From contig USIG01000040.1 of NCBI GenBank assembly GCA_900554685.1, positions 1 through 12,671 of the forward strand: a stretch of 12,671 nucleotides of DNA, given 5' to 3'. This document shows positions 6,428 through 12,671 of the stretch, one piece after another. Position 1 is the stretch's first letter; every line of letters starts with the position of its first letter. Made by a program: the position numbers and the translations under genes. This DNA is from an uncultured Cryptobacterium sp. GTDB lineage: Bacteria > Actinomycetota > Coriobacteriia > Coriobacteriales > Eggerthellaceae. The notes under the pieces were generated by a model, which saw only the letters and a program-made list of their open reading frames with translations, did no database searches and was not told the DNA's origin.

Positions 6428-6583
6428 GTGCAACATATCTTAATAAGCGCAGGTGGTGCCTTTGGCGGACCAAGCGGAATTAAGGGAATGAATACTTCTT
6501 GGTTAGCAGGATCAATGCAGTTCCTGGGGCGAAGCTATGGTAAAAGCGCTTTGTGTCAGGGCTGTAAGGTAAGCAATAGGTAG
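6428..6583 (+). CDS. Small ORF of unknown function between the two NusG-like genes
   Basis: An uninterrupted 51-codon frame begins at GTG 6428, directly after the TAA stop of the first NusG-like gene, and ends at TAG 6583, five bases before the GTG of the second. The predicted peptide starts (M/V)QHILISAGGAFGGPSG and is glycine- and serine-rich. It has a WLAG segment mid-chain and a CQGCK motif near the C-terminus. I do not recognise the family. Exact fit between its neighbours suggests translational coupling, and this is the only frame here that fills the gap. The ribosome site is weak (GAGAAAAAG just upstream). It could be a small partner of the antiterminators, the remnant of a longer gene, or chance. 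No protein-level evidence is available. Confidence 0.45.
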   Translation: MQHILISAGGAFGGPSGIKGMNTSWLAGSMQFLGRSYGKSALCQGCKVSNR

Positions 6584-6588
6584 CAGCT

Positions 6589-7128
6589 GTGTGGTATGTA
6601 ATTCAGGTATTTTCTGGCAAAGAAAACGAAGTATGTGAATTGATTAAACATCATGCAGGAGATGCAGTAACCGATGAGGGAAAACGCATCTTAAAAGAAT
6701 GCTTTGTGCCGCGTTATCAGGTGGAGCGCAAGTTTCATGGGCGATACAAAACCCTAACTCGTAATTTATTTCCGGGATATGTGATTGCGGTAACAAGCTA
6801 TATCGAAAAGCTCAATCAAATTCTTTATAAGGTACCTCTGTTTACGAAGGTTCTAGGATCTGACCAGGTATTTATTCCCTTGGAACGAACTGAAATGGCG
6901 TTCATCAATTCTTTTACCACGGAAAAACATCGTGTGATTCGTATGTCAAAAGCGGTGAAAGAGGGTGATCGTATCCGCGTGGTGGAAGGACCTATGGTTG
7001 GTTGCGAAGGTTGGATAACCGAAATTAACCGACGAAAAGGCACGGCGCGTATTGAGACTAACGCGTTTGGACGGACGCTCAAGCTAGAAATTGGATTGGC
7101 GGTTCTGAGCGGACAGCCTTCTAAATAG
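6589..7128 (+). CDS. NusG-family antitermination protein 2, LoaP-like
   Basis: A 179-aa protein with the compact NusG layout. The NGN domain begins directly at the N-terminus (WYVIQVFSGKENEV), contains ECFVPRYQVERKFHGRYKTLTRNLFPGYVIAV with an intact PGY, and is followed by a KOW motif at about 129-156 (VVEGPMVGCEGWITEINRRKG). The opening WYVIQV and the F(V)P-R motif are typical of LoaP, the specialised NusG of Firmicute and actinobacterial polysaccharide and natural-product operons. The start is GTG 6589, with AGG at 6578-6580 as a modest ribosome site. The gene lies directly ahead of the initiating sugar transferase, across an 79-bp gap that contains a terminator-like hairpin. The family is clear. 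LoaP as opposed to other specialised NusG is a judgement by eye, and the antitermination role is inferred from the family and location. Confidence 0.9.
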   Translation: MWYVIQVFSGKENEVCELIKHHAGDAVTDEGKRILKECFVPRYQVERKFHGRYKTLTRNLFPGYVIAVTSYIEKLNQILYKVPLFTKVLGSDQVFIPLERTEMAFINSFTTEKHRVIRMSKAVKEGDRIRVVEGPMVGCEGWITEINRRKGTARIETNAFGRTLKLEIGLAVLSGQPSK

Positions 7129-7174
7129 CTTAGGGAAACAGCACCAGACGAACACCACTGGTTGCTTAAAAGAC

Positions 7175-7206
7175 GCAGATAAATATGATGATCTGCATTT
7201 TTATAT
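7175..7206 (+). terminator. Weak terminator-like hairpin before the polysaccharide genes
   Basis: GCAGAT (7175-7180) pairs with ATCTGC (7191-7196) around a 10-nt AT-rich loop, followed by ATTTTTATAT. It would act as a weak terminator or pause site immediately after the second NusG-like gene and directly before the GTG at 7208. That makes it a plausible point of control by antitermination. Confidence 0.45.
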
Positions 7207-7207
7207 A

Positions 7208-8017
7208 GTGCATTTAAGTTTGACGAACAATCTAAAACAACCGTATACCAATGTCGCAAGCGACAGGGAAGCACTCAATGAAGGCTTCACTGTTCATGAT
7301 GGCATTGGTTTTTCTTTTGGTAAGGGGCGCACCACGGCAGATAGTGCTGAGCGCATGTTTTCCTTACGAGAAGAAATAGGGGATGCTCCCTTAACGGGAA
7401 TTGAAAAGCGCTACGCATATCGCTTCTTTAAACGGAGCTTTGATGTCTGCTTTAGCGCATTAGTGCTTATTTGCTTTTGCTGGCTTTACGCAGGTATTGC
7501 TATTTGGATAAAGATTGACGACCCTAAAGGGCCTGTTTTCTTTAAGCAGGAACGAGTAGGTAAAAACGGCAAACGTTTTTACATGCATAAGTTTCGCAGC
7601 ATGGTGGTAGATGCTGAAGATAAGCTAGCAGAACTTCAACACTTAAATGAAAAGACTGGCCCTGTTTTCAAGATCAAGAAAGATCCTCGTGTGACACGTG
7701 CAGGGTATTGGCTGCGTAAGCTGTCACTTGATGAACTCCCTCAGTTTTGGGATGTACTCAAAGGGGATATTTCCGTAGTAGGACCCCGTCCTGCATTACC
7801 CAAAGAAGTAGATAAATACACCGATTATCAGCGTCAACGTTTGCTCGTAAAACCAGGTATTACCTGCTACTGGCAAACAAGACGTGATAGGGACTCCATC
7901 ACCTTTGATGAATGGGTAGACCTTGACCTTCTCTACATTCACAAGTGTGGTCCCTGGAGCGATTTCAAATTGATTATTCAAACGATTGGTGTCGTGCTGA
8001 CGGCGCAGGGGAACTAA
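7208..8017 (+). CDS. Initiating sugar-phosphate transferase (polyprenyl-phosphate, WcaJ/RfbP/PglC superfamily)
   Basis: Predicted monotopic phosphoglycosyl transferase that moves a sugar-1-phosphate from a nucleotide sugar onto undecaprenyl phosphate, the first step of surface-polysaccharide repeat assembly at the inner membrane face. The single membrane segment is at about 80-103 (FDVCFSALVLICFCWLYAG...), preceded by FFKRSFDV. The catalytic domain shows GPVFFKQERVGKNGK, HKFRSM, DPRVTRAGYWLRK (159-171), the Asp-Glu catalytic pair at D175-E176 in LSLDELPQF, GDISVVGPRP and KPGIT. The start is uncertain: GTG 7208 gives 269 aa, while ATG 7352 gives 221 aa and leaves a core of normal short-form length with GAG upstream. 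The N-terminal extension up to residue 48 has no recognisable domain. The last base of its stop codon is the first of the next ATG (TAATG). The sugar specificity is not readable. Confidence 0.94.
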   Translation: MHLSLTNNLKQPYTNVASDREALNEGFTVHDGIGFSFGKGRTTADSAERMFSLREEIGDAPLTGIEKRYAYRFFKRSFDVCFSALVLICFCWLYAGIAIWIKIDDPKGPVFFKQERVGKNGKRFYMHKFRSMVVDAEDKLAELQHLNEKTGPVFKIKKDPRVTRAGYWLRKLSLDELPQFWDVLKGDISVVGPRPALPKEVDKYTDYQRQRLLVKPGITCYWQTRRDRDSITFDEWVDLDLLYIHKCGPWSDFKLIIQTIGVVLTAQGN

Positions 8018-8508
8018 TGTTCGCAAAAAAGAAAAAACAGGAAAAAAATTCGAATATAAAGGTTTGTTTTGCGGCATCCTCCGGTGGTCACTTCGAACAA
8101 CTTATGATGTTGAGGCCTCTCATGAAGAAATACAAGGGCTTTGTTGTGACCGAGCGCACCGACTATGTGATTGAGAGCGAATTTCCTTTATATGAACTCA
8201 AACAAGTTAATAGACGCGAGCGTTCGTTTTTGCCCCGAATGCTGTTCAATGTTGTAACGTCATTACGTATTTTCGCGAAAGAGCGGCCTGATGCGATTGT
8301 TACGACTGGAGTGCTTGCTGTGATTCCGTTATGTCTTATTTGCAAGTTGGCTGGTCGCCGTGTTGTCTATATTGAATCTTTCGCAAAGGTCTCTACTCCC
8401 ACTGAGACAGGTAAATTCATGTATCACTTTGCAGATAGGTTTTATGTTCAATGGGAGAGCATGCTTTCTGTTTATCCGAATGCCATCTTCGTTGGTGGAG
8501 TGTACTAG
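8017..8508 (+). CDS. pssD: PssD/Alg14-like glycosyltransferase membrane subunit
   Basis: 163 aa from ATG 8017, which overlaps the preceding stop by one base and follows AGGGG. A longer frame back to 7945 lies inside the previous gene and is not used. It is predicted to be the membrane-associated, acceptor-binding half of a split GT1/GT28-like enzyme, homologous to eukaryotic Alg14 and streptococcal Cps14F/PssD. The N-terminus is lysine-rich (MFAKKKKQEKNS), followed by the first beta strand and glycine loop CFAASSGGHFEQLMML (residues 17-32). RPDAIVTTGVLAVIPLCLICKLAGRRVVYIESFA follows, with a hydrophobic membrane-interacting stretch, then FADRFYVQWESM and PNAIFVGGVY at the end. It should pair with the next gene product to add the second sugar to the lipid-linked intermediate. 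Length and motifs match the family well. Confidence 0.9.
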   Translation: MFAKKKKQEKNSNIKVCFAASSGGHFEQLMMLRPLMKKYKGFVVTERTDYVIESEFPLYELKQVNRRERSFLPRMLFNVVTSLRIFAKERPDAIVTTGVLAVIPLCLICKLAGRRVVYIESFAKVSTPTETGKFMYHFADRFYVQWESMLSVYPNAIFVGGVY

Positions 8509-8520
8509 GCGGCGAGTTAG

Positions 8521-9003
8521 GTGGTATTTGTGACCGTTGGCTCTCAGAAGTTTCCATTTGATCGGCTATTGCGTGCAGTAGATGAGTGTGTGGCGAACGG
8601 GGTTATACAGGAAGAAGTGTTCGCTCAAACTGGAGCGTGCGAGTATACACCAGAAAACTACAGATACGTAACCTTTATTAACCGTGGTGAGTTTGCGAGT
8701 TATATGGAAGCGGCAGATGTCGTTTTGACTCATGGAGGGACAGGAGTTATTGTTAACGCCCTAAAAAGCGGCAAACATGTCATTGCTATGGCGAGACTTT
8801 CTTGTTTTGGCGAGCATGTTGATGATCATCAGATCCAACTTCTTGAAGAATTCGAGAAGGCAGGACTTATTCTTACATGCAACAATGCGTCAACGCTTGC
8901 CGAGGCATATCGAGAGGCAATAAATTGTCCATCCGCTATTTACCGCTCGAACAATTCTGCATTTGTTGCTGATTTAGATTCTTATCTACGGCGCGCCTAT
9001 TGA
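8521..9003 (+). CDS. pssE: PssE/Alg13-like glycosyltransferase catalytic subunit
   Basis: 160 aa from GTG 8521 (GGCGGCGAG just upstream), 12 bp after pssD. It corresponds to the nucleotide-sugar-binding half of a GT28-type enzyme. It opens with MVFVTVGSQKFPFDRLLRAV, equivalent to the VTVGTxxxxFDRLL start of PssE, Cps14G and Alg13. It then has the conserved donor-site segment ADVVLTHGGTGVIVNALKSGKHVIAMAR and EHVDDHQIQLLEEF. It forms a cytoplasmic partner of the PssD-like protein, and gene order D then E is the usual one. The pair probably transfers galactose or glucose-type residues in known systems, but the sugar cannot be read here. Confidence 0.92.
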   Translation: MVFVTVGSQKFPFDRLLRAVDECVANGVIQEEVFAQTGACEYTPENYRYVTFINRGEFASYMEAADVVLTHGGTGVIVNALKSGKHVIAMARLSCFGEHVDDHQIQLLEEFEKAGLILTCNNASTLAEAYREAINCPSAIYRSNNSAFVADLDSYLRRAY

Positions 9004-9033
9004 TTAAGAGCCATATGCTAATAAGGCCTCAAA

Positions 9034-10173
9034 ATGAAAATCTGTATCATCTCAAATAAATATCCTAATAAACATGATCAGAACATTTTAGTTTTTGTAC
9101 AGCGTTTTGCTTGGTCTTTGGCAGAGTACGGCGTAGATTGCGCAGTAATCTCCCCTATACCAATTAACTTAAACCCTCGCTATATTGACATTCCTGCTTA
9201 TTACCAGGAGACAACAACATTTGGAGCAAAAGTTGATGTTTATAGGCCGAAATGCTTAGGGTTTGGACAGTCGAAAACAGTAATGGGAAAAAGCCCAATA
9301 CAAGCAACAACTCGATTTATGGAAATGGCAGTTTGTAAAGTAATAGAGCGCAATCACCTTGATTTTGATGCGTTTGTTGGTCATTTTTCTGCGCCTGCAG
9401 GTGTAGTAGCCGCAAGAGTTGGAAAGCGTTTCAATGTAGCAAGCTTTGTTGCTTTCGGTGATTCTTCAATGGCTTTTGTAGATCAGTTTGGGCGAGAAAA
9501 GATTCGGGAGGAGTTTAGGGATTTAAGTGGCATAATTGCTGTCTCGACTGCAGGAAAGAATAGTTTAGTCAAGGCACATATTCTTGATGATGAACGTATC
9601 CATGTCATTCCAAATGCCTTTAACCCGAATCGATTTTATCCTCGGAACAAAGTAGAATCTAGAAAACAACTCGGATTGCCTCTTGATGCATTTATAGTTG
9701 GATATGTCGGTTGGTTTAATGAGCGCAAAGGCATTAAAAGGCTAGAAGCAGCTGTTGATAGTGCTTCTGGGGTTTATTTTATTGCTGCAGGAAAAGGACC
9801 TCTAAAACCAGTTTCTAAAAAATGTTTACTAGCGAGATCGATTGGAAATGGAGAGTTGCCGATTTTTTACAGTGCGCTTGATGCTTTTGTCCTTCCGACC
9901 TTAAACGAGGGGTGCTGTAATGCAATTATAGAAGCTATTGCATGTGGTATCCCTGTTGTTTCCTCTGATCTTGAGTTTAATTATGATCTTTTAGATTCAG
10001 AGTGCTCGATTTTGGTTGATCCATGTGATCCTGCTCAGATTACAAAGGCAATAATGACGCTAAAAGACAATAGCTCATTAAGAGCGAAACTGGCAAAAGG
10101 GAGCCTTGAAAAAGCAAAAATGCTTACATCGGATATTCGACTAGCCAAAATTCTAAAACTGATAAATAAATAA
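9034..10173 (+). CDS. GT4-family glycosyltransferase (GT-B fold)
   Basis: 379-aa cytoplasmic glycosyltransferase of the GT4 family. The N-terminal Rossmann domain begins MKICIISNKYPNKHDQNILVFVQRFAWSLAEYGVDCAVISP, with the positive/amphipathic acceptor loop. The C-terminal donor domain contains HVIPNAFNPNRFYP (190-203), VGYVGWFNERKGIKR (222-236), AAGKGPL, and the nucleotide-sugar motif ExxxNxxxE at E292, N296 and E300 (NEGCCNAIIEAIACGIPVVSS). ATG 9034 is preceded by AAGG at 9023-9026. The stop TAA overlaps the ATG of the next gene by one base, so the two are probably translationally coupled. It likely adds an internal sugar of the polysaccharide repeat unit. Donor and linkage cannot be predicted. 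Base composition is more AT-rich than in the housekeeping genes. Confidence 0.93.
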   Translation: MKICIISNKYPNKHDQNILVFVQRFAWSLAEYGVDCAVISPIPINLNPRYIDIPAYYQETTTFGAKVDVYRPKCLGFGQSKTVMGKSPIQATTRFMEMAVCKVIERNHLDFDAFVGHFSAPAGVVAARVGKRFNVASFVAFGDSSMAFVDQFGREKIREEFRDLSGIIAVSTAGKNSLVKAHILDDERIHVIPNAFNPNRFYPRNKVESRKQLGLPLDAFIVGYVGWFNERKGIKRLEAAVDSASGVYFIAAGKGPLKPVSKKCLLARSIGNGELPIFYSALDAFVLPTLNEGCCNAIIEAIACGIPVVSSDLEFNYDLLDSECSILVDPCDPAQITKAIMTLKDNSSLRAKLAKGSLEKAKMLTSDIRLAKILKLINK

Positions 10174-11378
10174 TGAACCGTATATATCCATATCGTAACA
10201 ACAGTCATAAATCACAGTTTTCGCAAAGATATGGCTTTACTGCATTGTTGTTCTTTTTAATGTTTTCCTTGTTTAAGCCTGCCGGCGTAGAGGAAATCAG
10301 TTATCTTTTACCATTGAACTATTTACTAACAATGGGCCAGTTCTTATTAGTTCCTGTTACAATTTGGTTATACAAAGATCGAAAAATCAATTTATTTATT
10401 GTTGTTTTATTAACTCTTGTTGTTGTTCTTCTTTTCTTTTCGTTTTTGGAAGGCTCTATAGTATTTAATACAAGATTGTTCAACTGGCTAAAGATATTAT
10501 TCGGGTGCCTTTTGTTGGAAGCCTGCATGAAAAGCAATAGAATAGTTTTCTTTTTTCGTGCAGTTTTTGCATCGTGCGTTTTGATTCTGCTGATAAATTT
10601 AATTTTTACTTTTTTAATTAATCCTGGAGGCATGTATAGTAATTTTTTGGAAGATTTGAGAGGTATATGTTTCTACGGCGATAAGAATTCAGTTCGGAAC
10701 CCTGCATTGTTGGGGTTTATGGCGGCATGTGCGCTTGATTATTATGCAGGTTGCAGAGCGCCTCTTCGCTCATTGTTTGCTTTGTTCCTAGGGGTATTTT
10801 CTGTTGGAATGGTGGGCTCTGCTACATCTTTTGTGGCATTGTGTGTGTTGTCAGTCGCATATTTATTTGTTGTGCTAAGAAATAAAATATTAGATATTCG
10901 CTTAGTGGGAATATTGATTGCGGCATTTTGGGCCATGGTTGTCTTTGTCAGAAAACTTCCTGGAGTCGAGCAATTTGTGGTTGGAGTTTTACAGCGAGAT
11001 ATGACTTTTTCTGGTCGAACGATAATATGGGATCAAGTGTTAGCCAATTTATCAAGTAACATTTTTTATGGTCACGGTTTGAATGTGCAAATTCCAGTTG
11101 GTTGGAATGTTGGATACGTAACACACTGTCATAATGCATATCTCGATATAACATATCGTGCGGGTATAATAGGCCTAATTCTTTTTATTGCTTTGATTGT
11201 TCTTTCACTAAGAAGCGTCTATTATTTCATCTCTTGTAATATTGCTAAGTCTTTCGCTTTGGTGTTGCTAGCCTTTTTGTTTGTAGGGATATTTGGATCT
11301 TTAGATAATCCTTTCTTTTTTATGGTTTTAGGGCTTTGCTACAACATTCGTGAAATTATTCAAAATTATGAGCAATGA
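10173..11378 (+). CDS. O-antigen/capsule polymerase-like membrane protein (Wzy type)
   Basis: A 401-aa hydrophobic protein with about ten to eleven membrane helices, including YGFTALLFFLMFSLF, the stretch INLFIVVLLTLVVVLLFF, and paired helices around 195-235. A larger external loop follows helix 8 and carries GRTIIWDQVLANLSSNIFYGHG and then THCHNAYLDITYRAG before the final helices. The R-x-x-x-W and HNAYL-type motifs in this loop are the marks of Wzy/O-antigen ligase-like polymerases. It is predicted to join lipid-linked repeat units at the outer face of the cytoplasmic membrane. Such genes diverge quickly and are AT-rich, as here. It starts at ATG 10173 on the overlap TAATG and ends 31 bp before the next gene. 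A lipid-A-type ligase role is improbable in a Gram-positive. No flippase (Wzx) is visible inside the window. Confidence 0.85.
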   Translation: MNRIYPYRNNSHKSQFSQRYGFTALLFFLMFSLFKPAGVEEISYLLPLNYLLTMGQFLLVPVTIWLYKDRKINLFIVVLLTLVVVLLFFSFLEGSIVFNTRLFNWLKILFGCLLLEACMKSNRIVFFFRAVFASCVLILLINLIFTFLINPGGMYSNFLEDLRGICFYGDKNSVRNPALLGFMAACALDYYAGCRAPLRSLFALFLGVFSVGMVGSATSFVALCVLSVAYLFVVLRNKILDIRLVGILIAAFWAMVVFVRKLPGVEQFVVGVLQRDMTFSGRTIIWDQVLANLSSNIFYGHGLNVQIPVGWNVGYVTHCHNAYLDITYRAGIIGLILFIALIVLSLRSVYYFISCNIAKSFALVLLAFLFVGIFGSLDNPFFFMVLGLCYNIREIIQNYEQ

Positions 11379-11409
11379 ATTAATTTTAATTTTTGGGTTG
11401 TGAGATGAA

Positions 11410-12671
11410 GTGGTTCGAGATCTAGATTTTTTAATATATTACGAGATAGTAGAGCGGGAATATGAAAATTCATTGCTTATAAAGTTTGAATTAGAAAAAA
11501 GAGGTTATTCAGTTGCTTTATGCAATACGGTAAAAGCAGACTATTGGCATGCGTGGTTATACAGACCTAAAGTAGTGCTATGCCATACTCTCAGGAACAA
11601 TCGAAATGTTCATTCGTATACTCAGTATCTAAATTGGCATGTGCATAAAATAATTGATCTTCAATATGAGCAGGTTTTAGGACGTTCTTATGTGGGAAGT
11701 GACTCGTGGATCCCGCAAGGGTGTGCGAAAAAGGCATTGCATATTTGTTGGGGGCGAAATGCTGCAAGGAGACTGAAAAAAGGAGGAGTCTCAGAGGAGA
11801 ATATTGCAGTTACTGGTGCATTGCAAATGGATACTCTACATCATAATTTTAAAGAATACTATAAAGATAAAGTAAATCTTGGATTGGCAGAGAATATCGA
11901 TCCGACAAAAAAATGGGTGTTATTCAATGCAAATTTTCCAATTTTATCTGTATCAAAATCTAGCTTTATGGCAAAGAAAATTGCTTCGCGAGTTGATAGT
12001 TTAGACAGCTATATTAATGTACGGGCTAGAATTCAATCGCTAATTTTGAAATGGGCAGAAGAACTTTTAGATTCGGATAAAGAAATTATATTTATTTACC
12101 GACCGCATCCTGGCGAGCAACCTACTAATGCTGTTAAAGATCTTTTGAGAAGAAATAATCGTTTTATCTGGAATGGAAGCCTGTCAGTCAAACAATGGAT
12201 TGTGGTATCGGATGTAGTCTGTGTTTGGAATAGTAGCTCTATCATTGAAGCGTACTACGCAGGAAAACCAGCAATAATATTAAGACCTGTTGAGTGTAAA
12301 GACAACTATGATGTTTTTTTATTCGATGATGCTCGTGCTGTAACGAATTATCGAGATTTTTATCATGAAATCAAAAATGCTACTTTTGAGAATTTTCCAA
12401 TTAGTGTAAAAAAAATTGAAGATTACTATGGCAAGAAAGAAAGCGAACTTGCATACATTAAAGTGTGTGATGTATTAGAAAGAGTATATCACGATAAAAA
12501 ATTCAATCATAATTTCAATGTTCATTTGAAACCTAGTTATTTTTTTAGAGAAAGCAAATTTCGTCTTATTTCGTTCTATGTGTTTTTTGTTCGACATACA
12601 GGGATAAAGCTAACATCACTCCCCTTTATTAATATGAAGCCGCTAATAAACGCAGAAAAATATGCCGAAAA
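11410..12671 (+). CDS. Surface carbohydrate biosynthesis protein, glycerophosphotransferase-like (3' end outside window)
   Basis: An open frame of 420 codons from GTG 11410 runs off the right edge without a stop. In-frame TGA 11401 lies just upstream, and the nearby ATG 11405 is out of frame and closes after six codons, so GTG is the start. The ribosome site is weak (GAG at 11402-11404). The protein begins with LDFLIYYEIVEREYENSLLIKFELEKRGYSVALCN, a GT-B-like first strand and helix with the L-E-K-R-G-Y-S-V pattern of surface-carbohydrate biosynthesis proteins. Later come IFIYRPHPGEQ (R231-x-H233) and VVCVWNSSSIIEAYYAGKPAIILRP (W273, S275-S277, E280), resembling the C-terminal donor site of CDP-polyol glycerophosphotransferases and of that family. 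It could transfer a sugar- or polyol-phosphate, or act as a GT-B enzyme. The assignment is by motif only. Confidence 0.75.
   Translation, partial: MVRDLDFLIYYEIVEREYENSLLIKFELEKRGYSVALCNTVKADYWHAWLYRPKVVLCHTLRNNRNVHSYTQYLNWHVHKIIDLQYEQVLGRSYVGSDSWIPQGCAKKALHICWGRNAARRLKKGGVSEENIAVTGALQMDTLHHNFKEYYKDKVNLGLAENIDPTKKWVLFNANFPILSVSKSSFMAKKIASRVDSLDSYINVRARIQSLILKWAEELLDSDKEIIFIYRPHPGEQPTNAVKDLLRRNNRFIWNGSLSVKQWIVVSDVVCVWNSSSIIEAYYAGKPAIILRPVECKDNYDVFLFDDARAVTNYRDFYHEIKNATFENFPISVKKIEDYYGKKESELAYIKVCDVLERVYHDKKFNHNFNVHLKPSYFFRESKFRLISFYVFFVRHTGIKLTSLPFINMKPLINAEKYAE

Noticed and set aside
6579..6584. GGTAGC resembling the core of an RfaH-type ops element
   Set aside because: Only six bases match, it lies at the end of the small ORF rather than in the leader, and the NusG-like proteins here look more like LoaP than RfaH.
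10319..10633. 104-codon antisense frame within the Wzy-like gene
   Set aside because: It is the lysine/asparagine-rich shadow expected from the reverse complement of an AT-rich hydrophobic coding region.

Overview
The window looks like a chromosomal segment of a moderately AT-rich bacterium, probably an actinobacterium of the class Coriobacteriia (Atopobium/Lancefieldella-like). That placement is inferred from the unusual methionyl-tRNA synthetase, the proline/glutamine-rich tail on a membrane S49 peptidase, and paired NusG-like genes ahead of a capsule locus. No rRNA gene or other firm marker settles it, and a Firmicute is not excluded. All genes read rightward on the + strand.

Positions 1-4360 are housekeeping: the 3' part of rho, an S49 (SppA-type) membrane protease with a repetitive YQA-rich N-terminus, and a divergent metG lacking a normal KMSKS signature. 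Positions 4361-4933 form a non-coding or degraded patch. It holds an intrinsic terminator, a 34-codon remnant resembling the N-terminus of HipA, and a long stem-loop that covers the ribosome binding site of the next gene.

Positions 4934-7207 form the control module. A small serine recombinase is followed by a 136-bp segment bounded by perfect 17-bp inverted repeats (5621-5637 and 5740-5756), the layout of an invertible DNA switch. Downstream come two NusG-family antiterminator-like genes with a previously unlisted 51-codon ORF wedged tightly between them, then a weak terminator-like hairpin. Positions 7208-12671 hold a surface-polysaccharide operon: an initiating sugar-phosphate transferase, a PssD/PssE-type split glycosyltransferase, a GT4 glycosyltransferase, a Wzy-like polymerase, and a truncated gene resembling glycerophosphotransferase/surface-carbohydrate proteins. 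Several genes overlap by one base (TAATG) or are a few bases apart, so co-transcription is likely.

Taken together, the recombinase probably flips the short segment, switching expression of the polysaccharide operon on and off. The NusG paralogues probably carry RNA polymerase through the long AT-rich operon. This parallels the Bacteroides Mpi/UpxY capsule loci and the Firmicute LoaP loci in logic, but here the switch, the recombinase and two NusG paralogues are all linked in cis. The inversion and antitermination are inferred from sequence and are not demonstrated.
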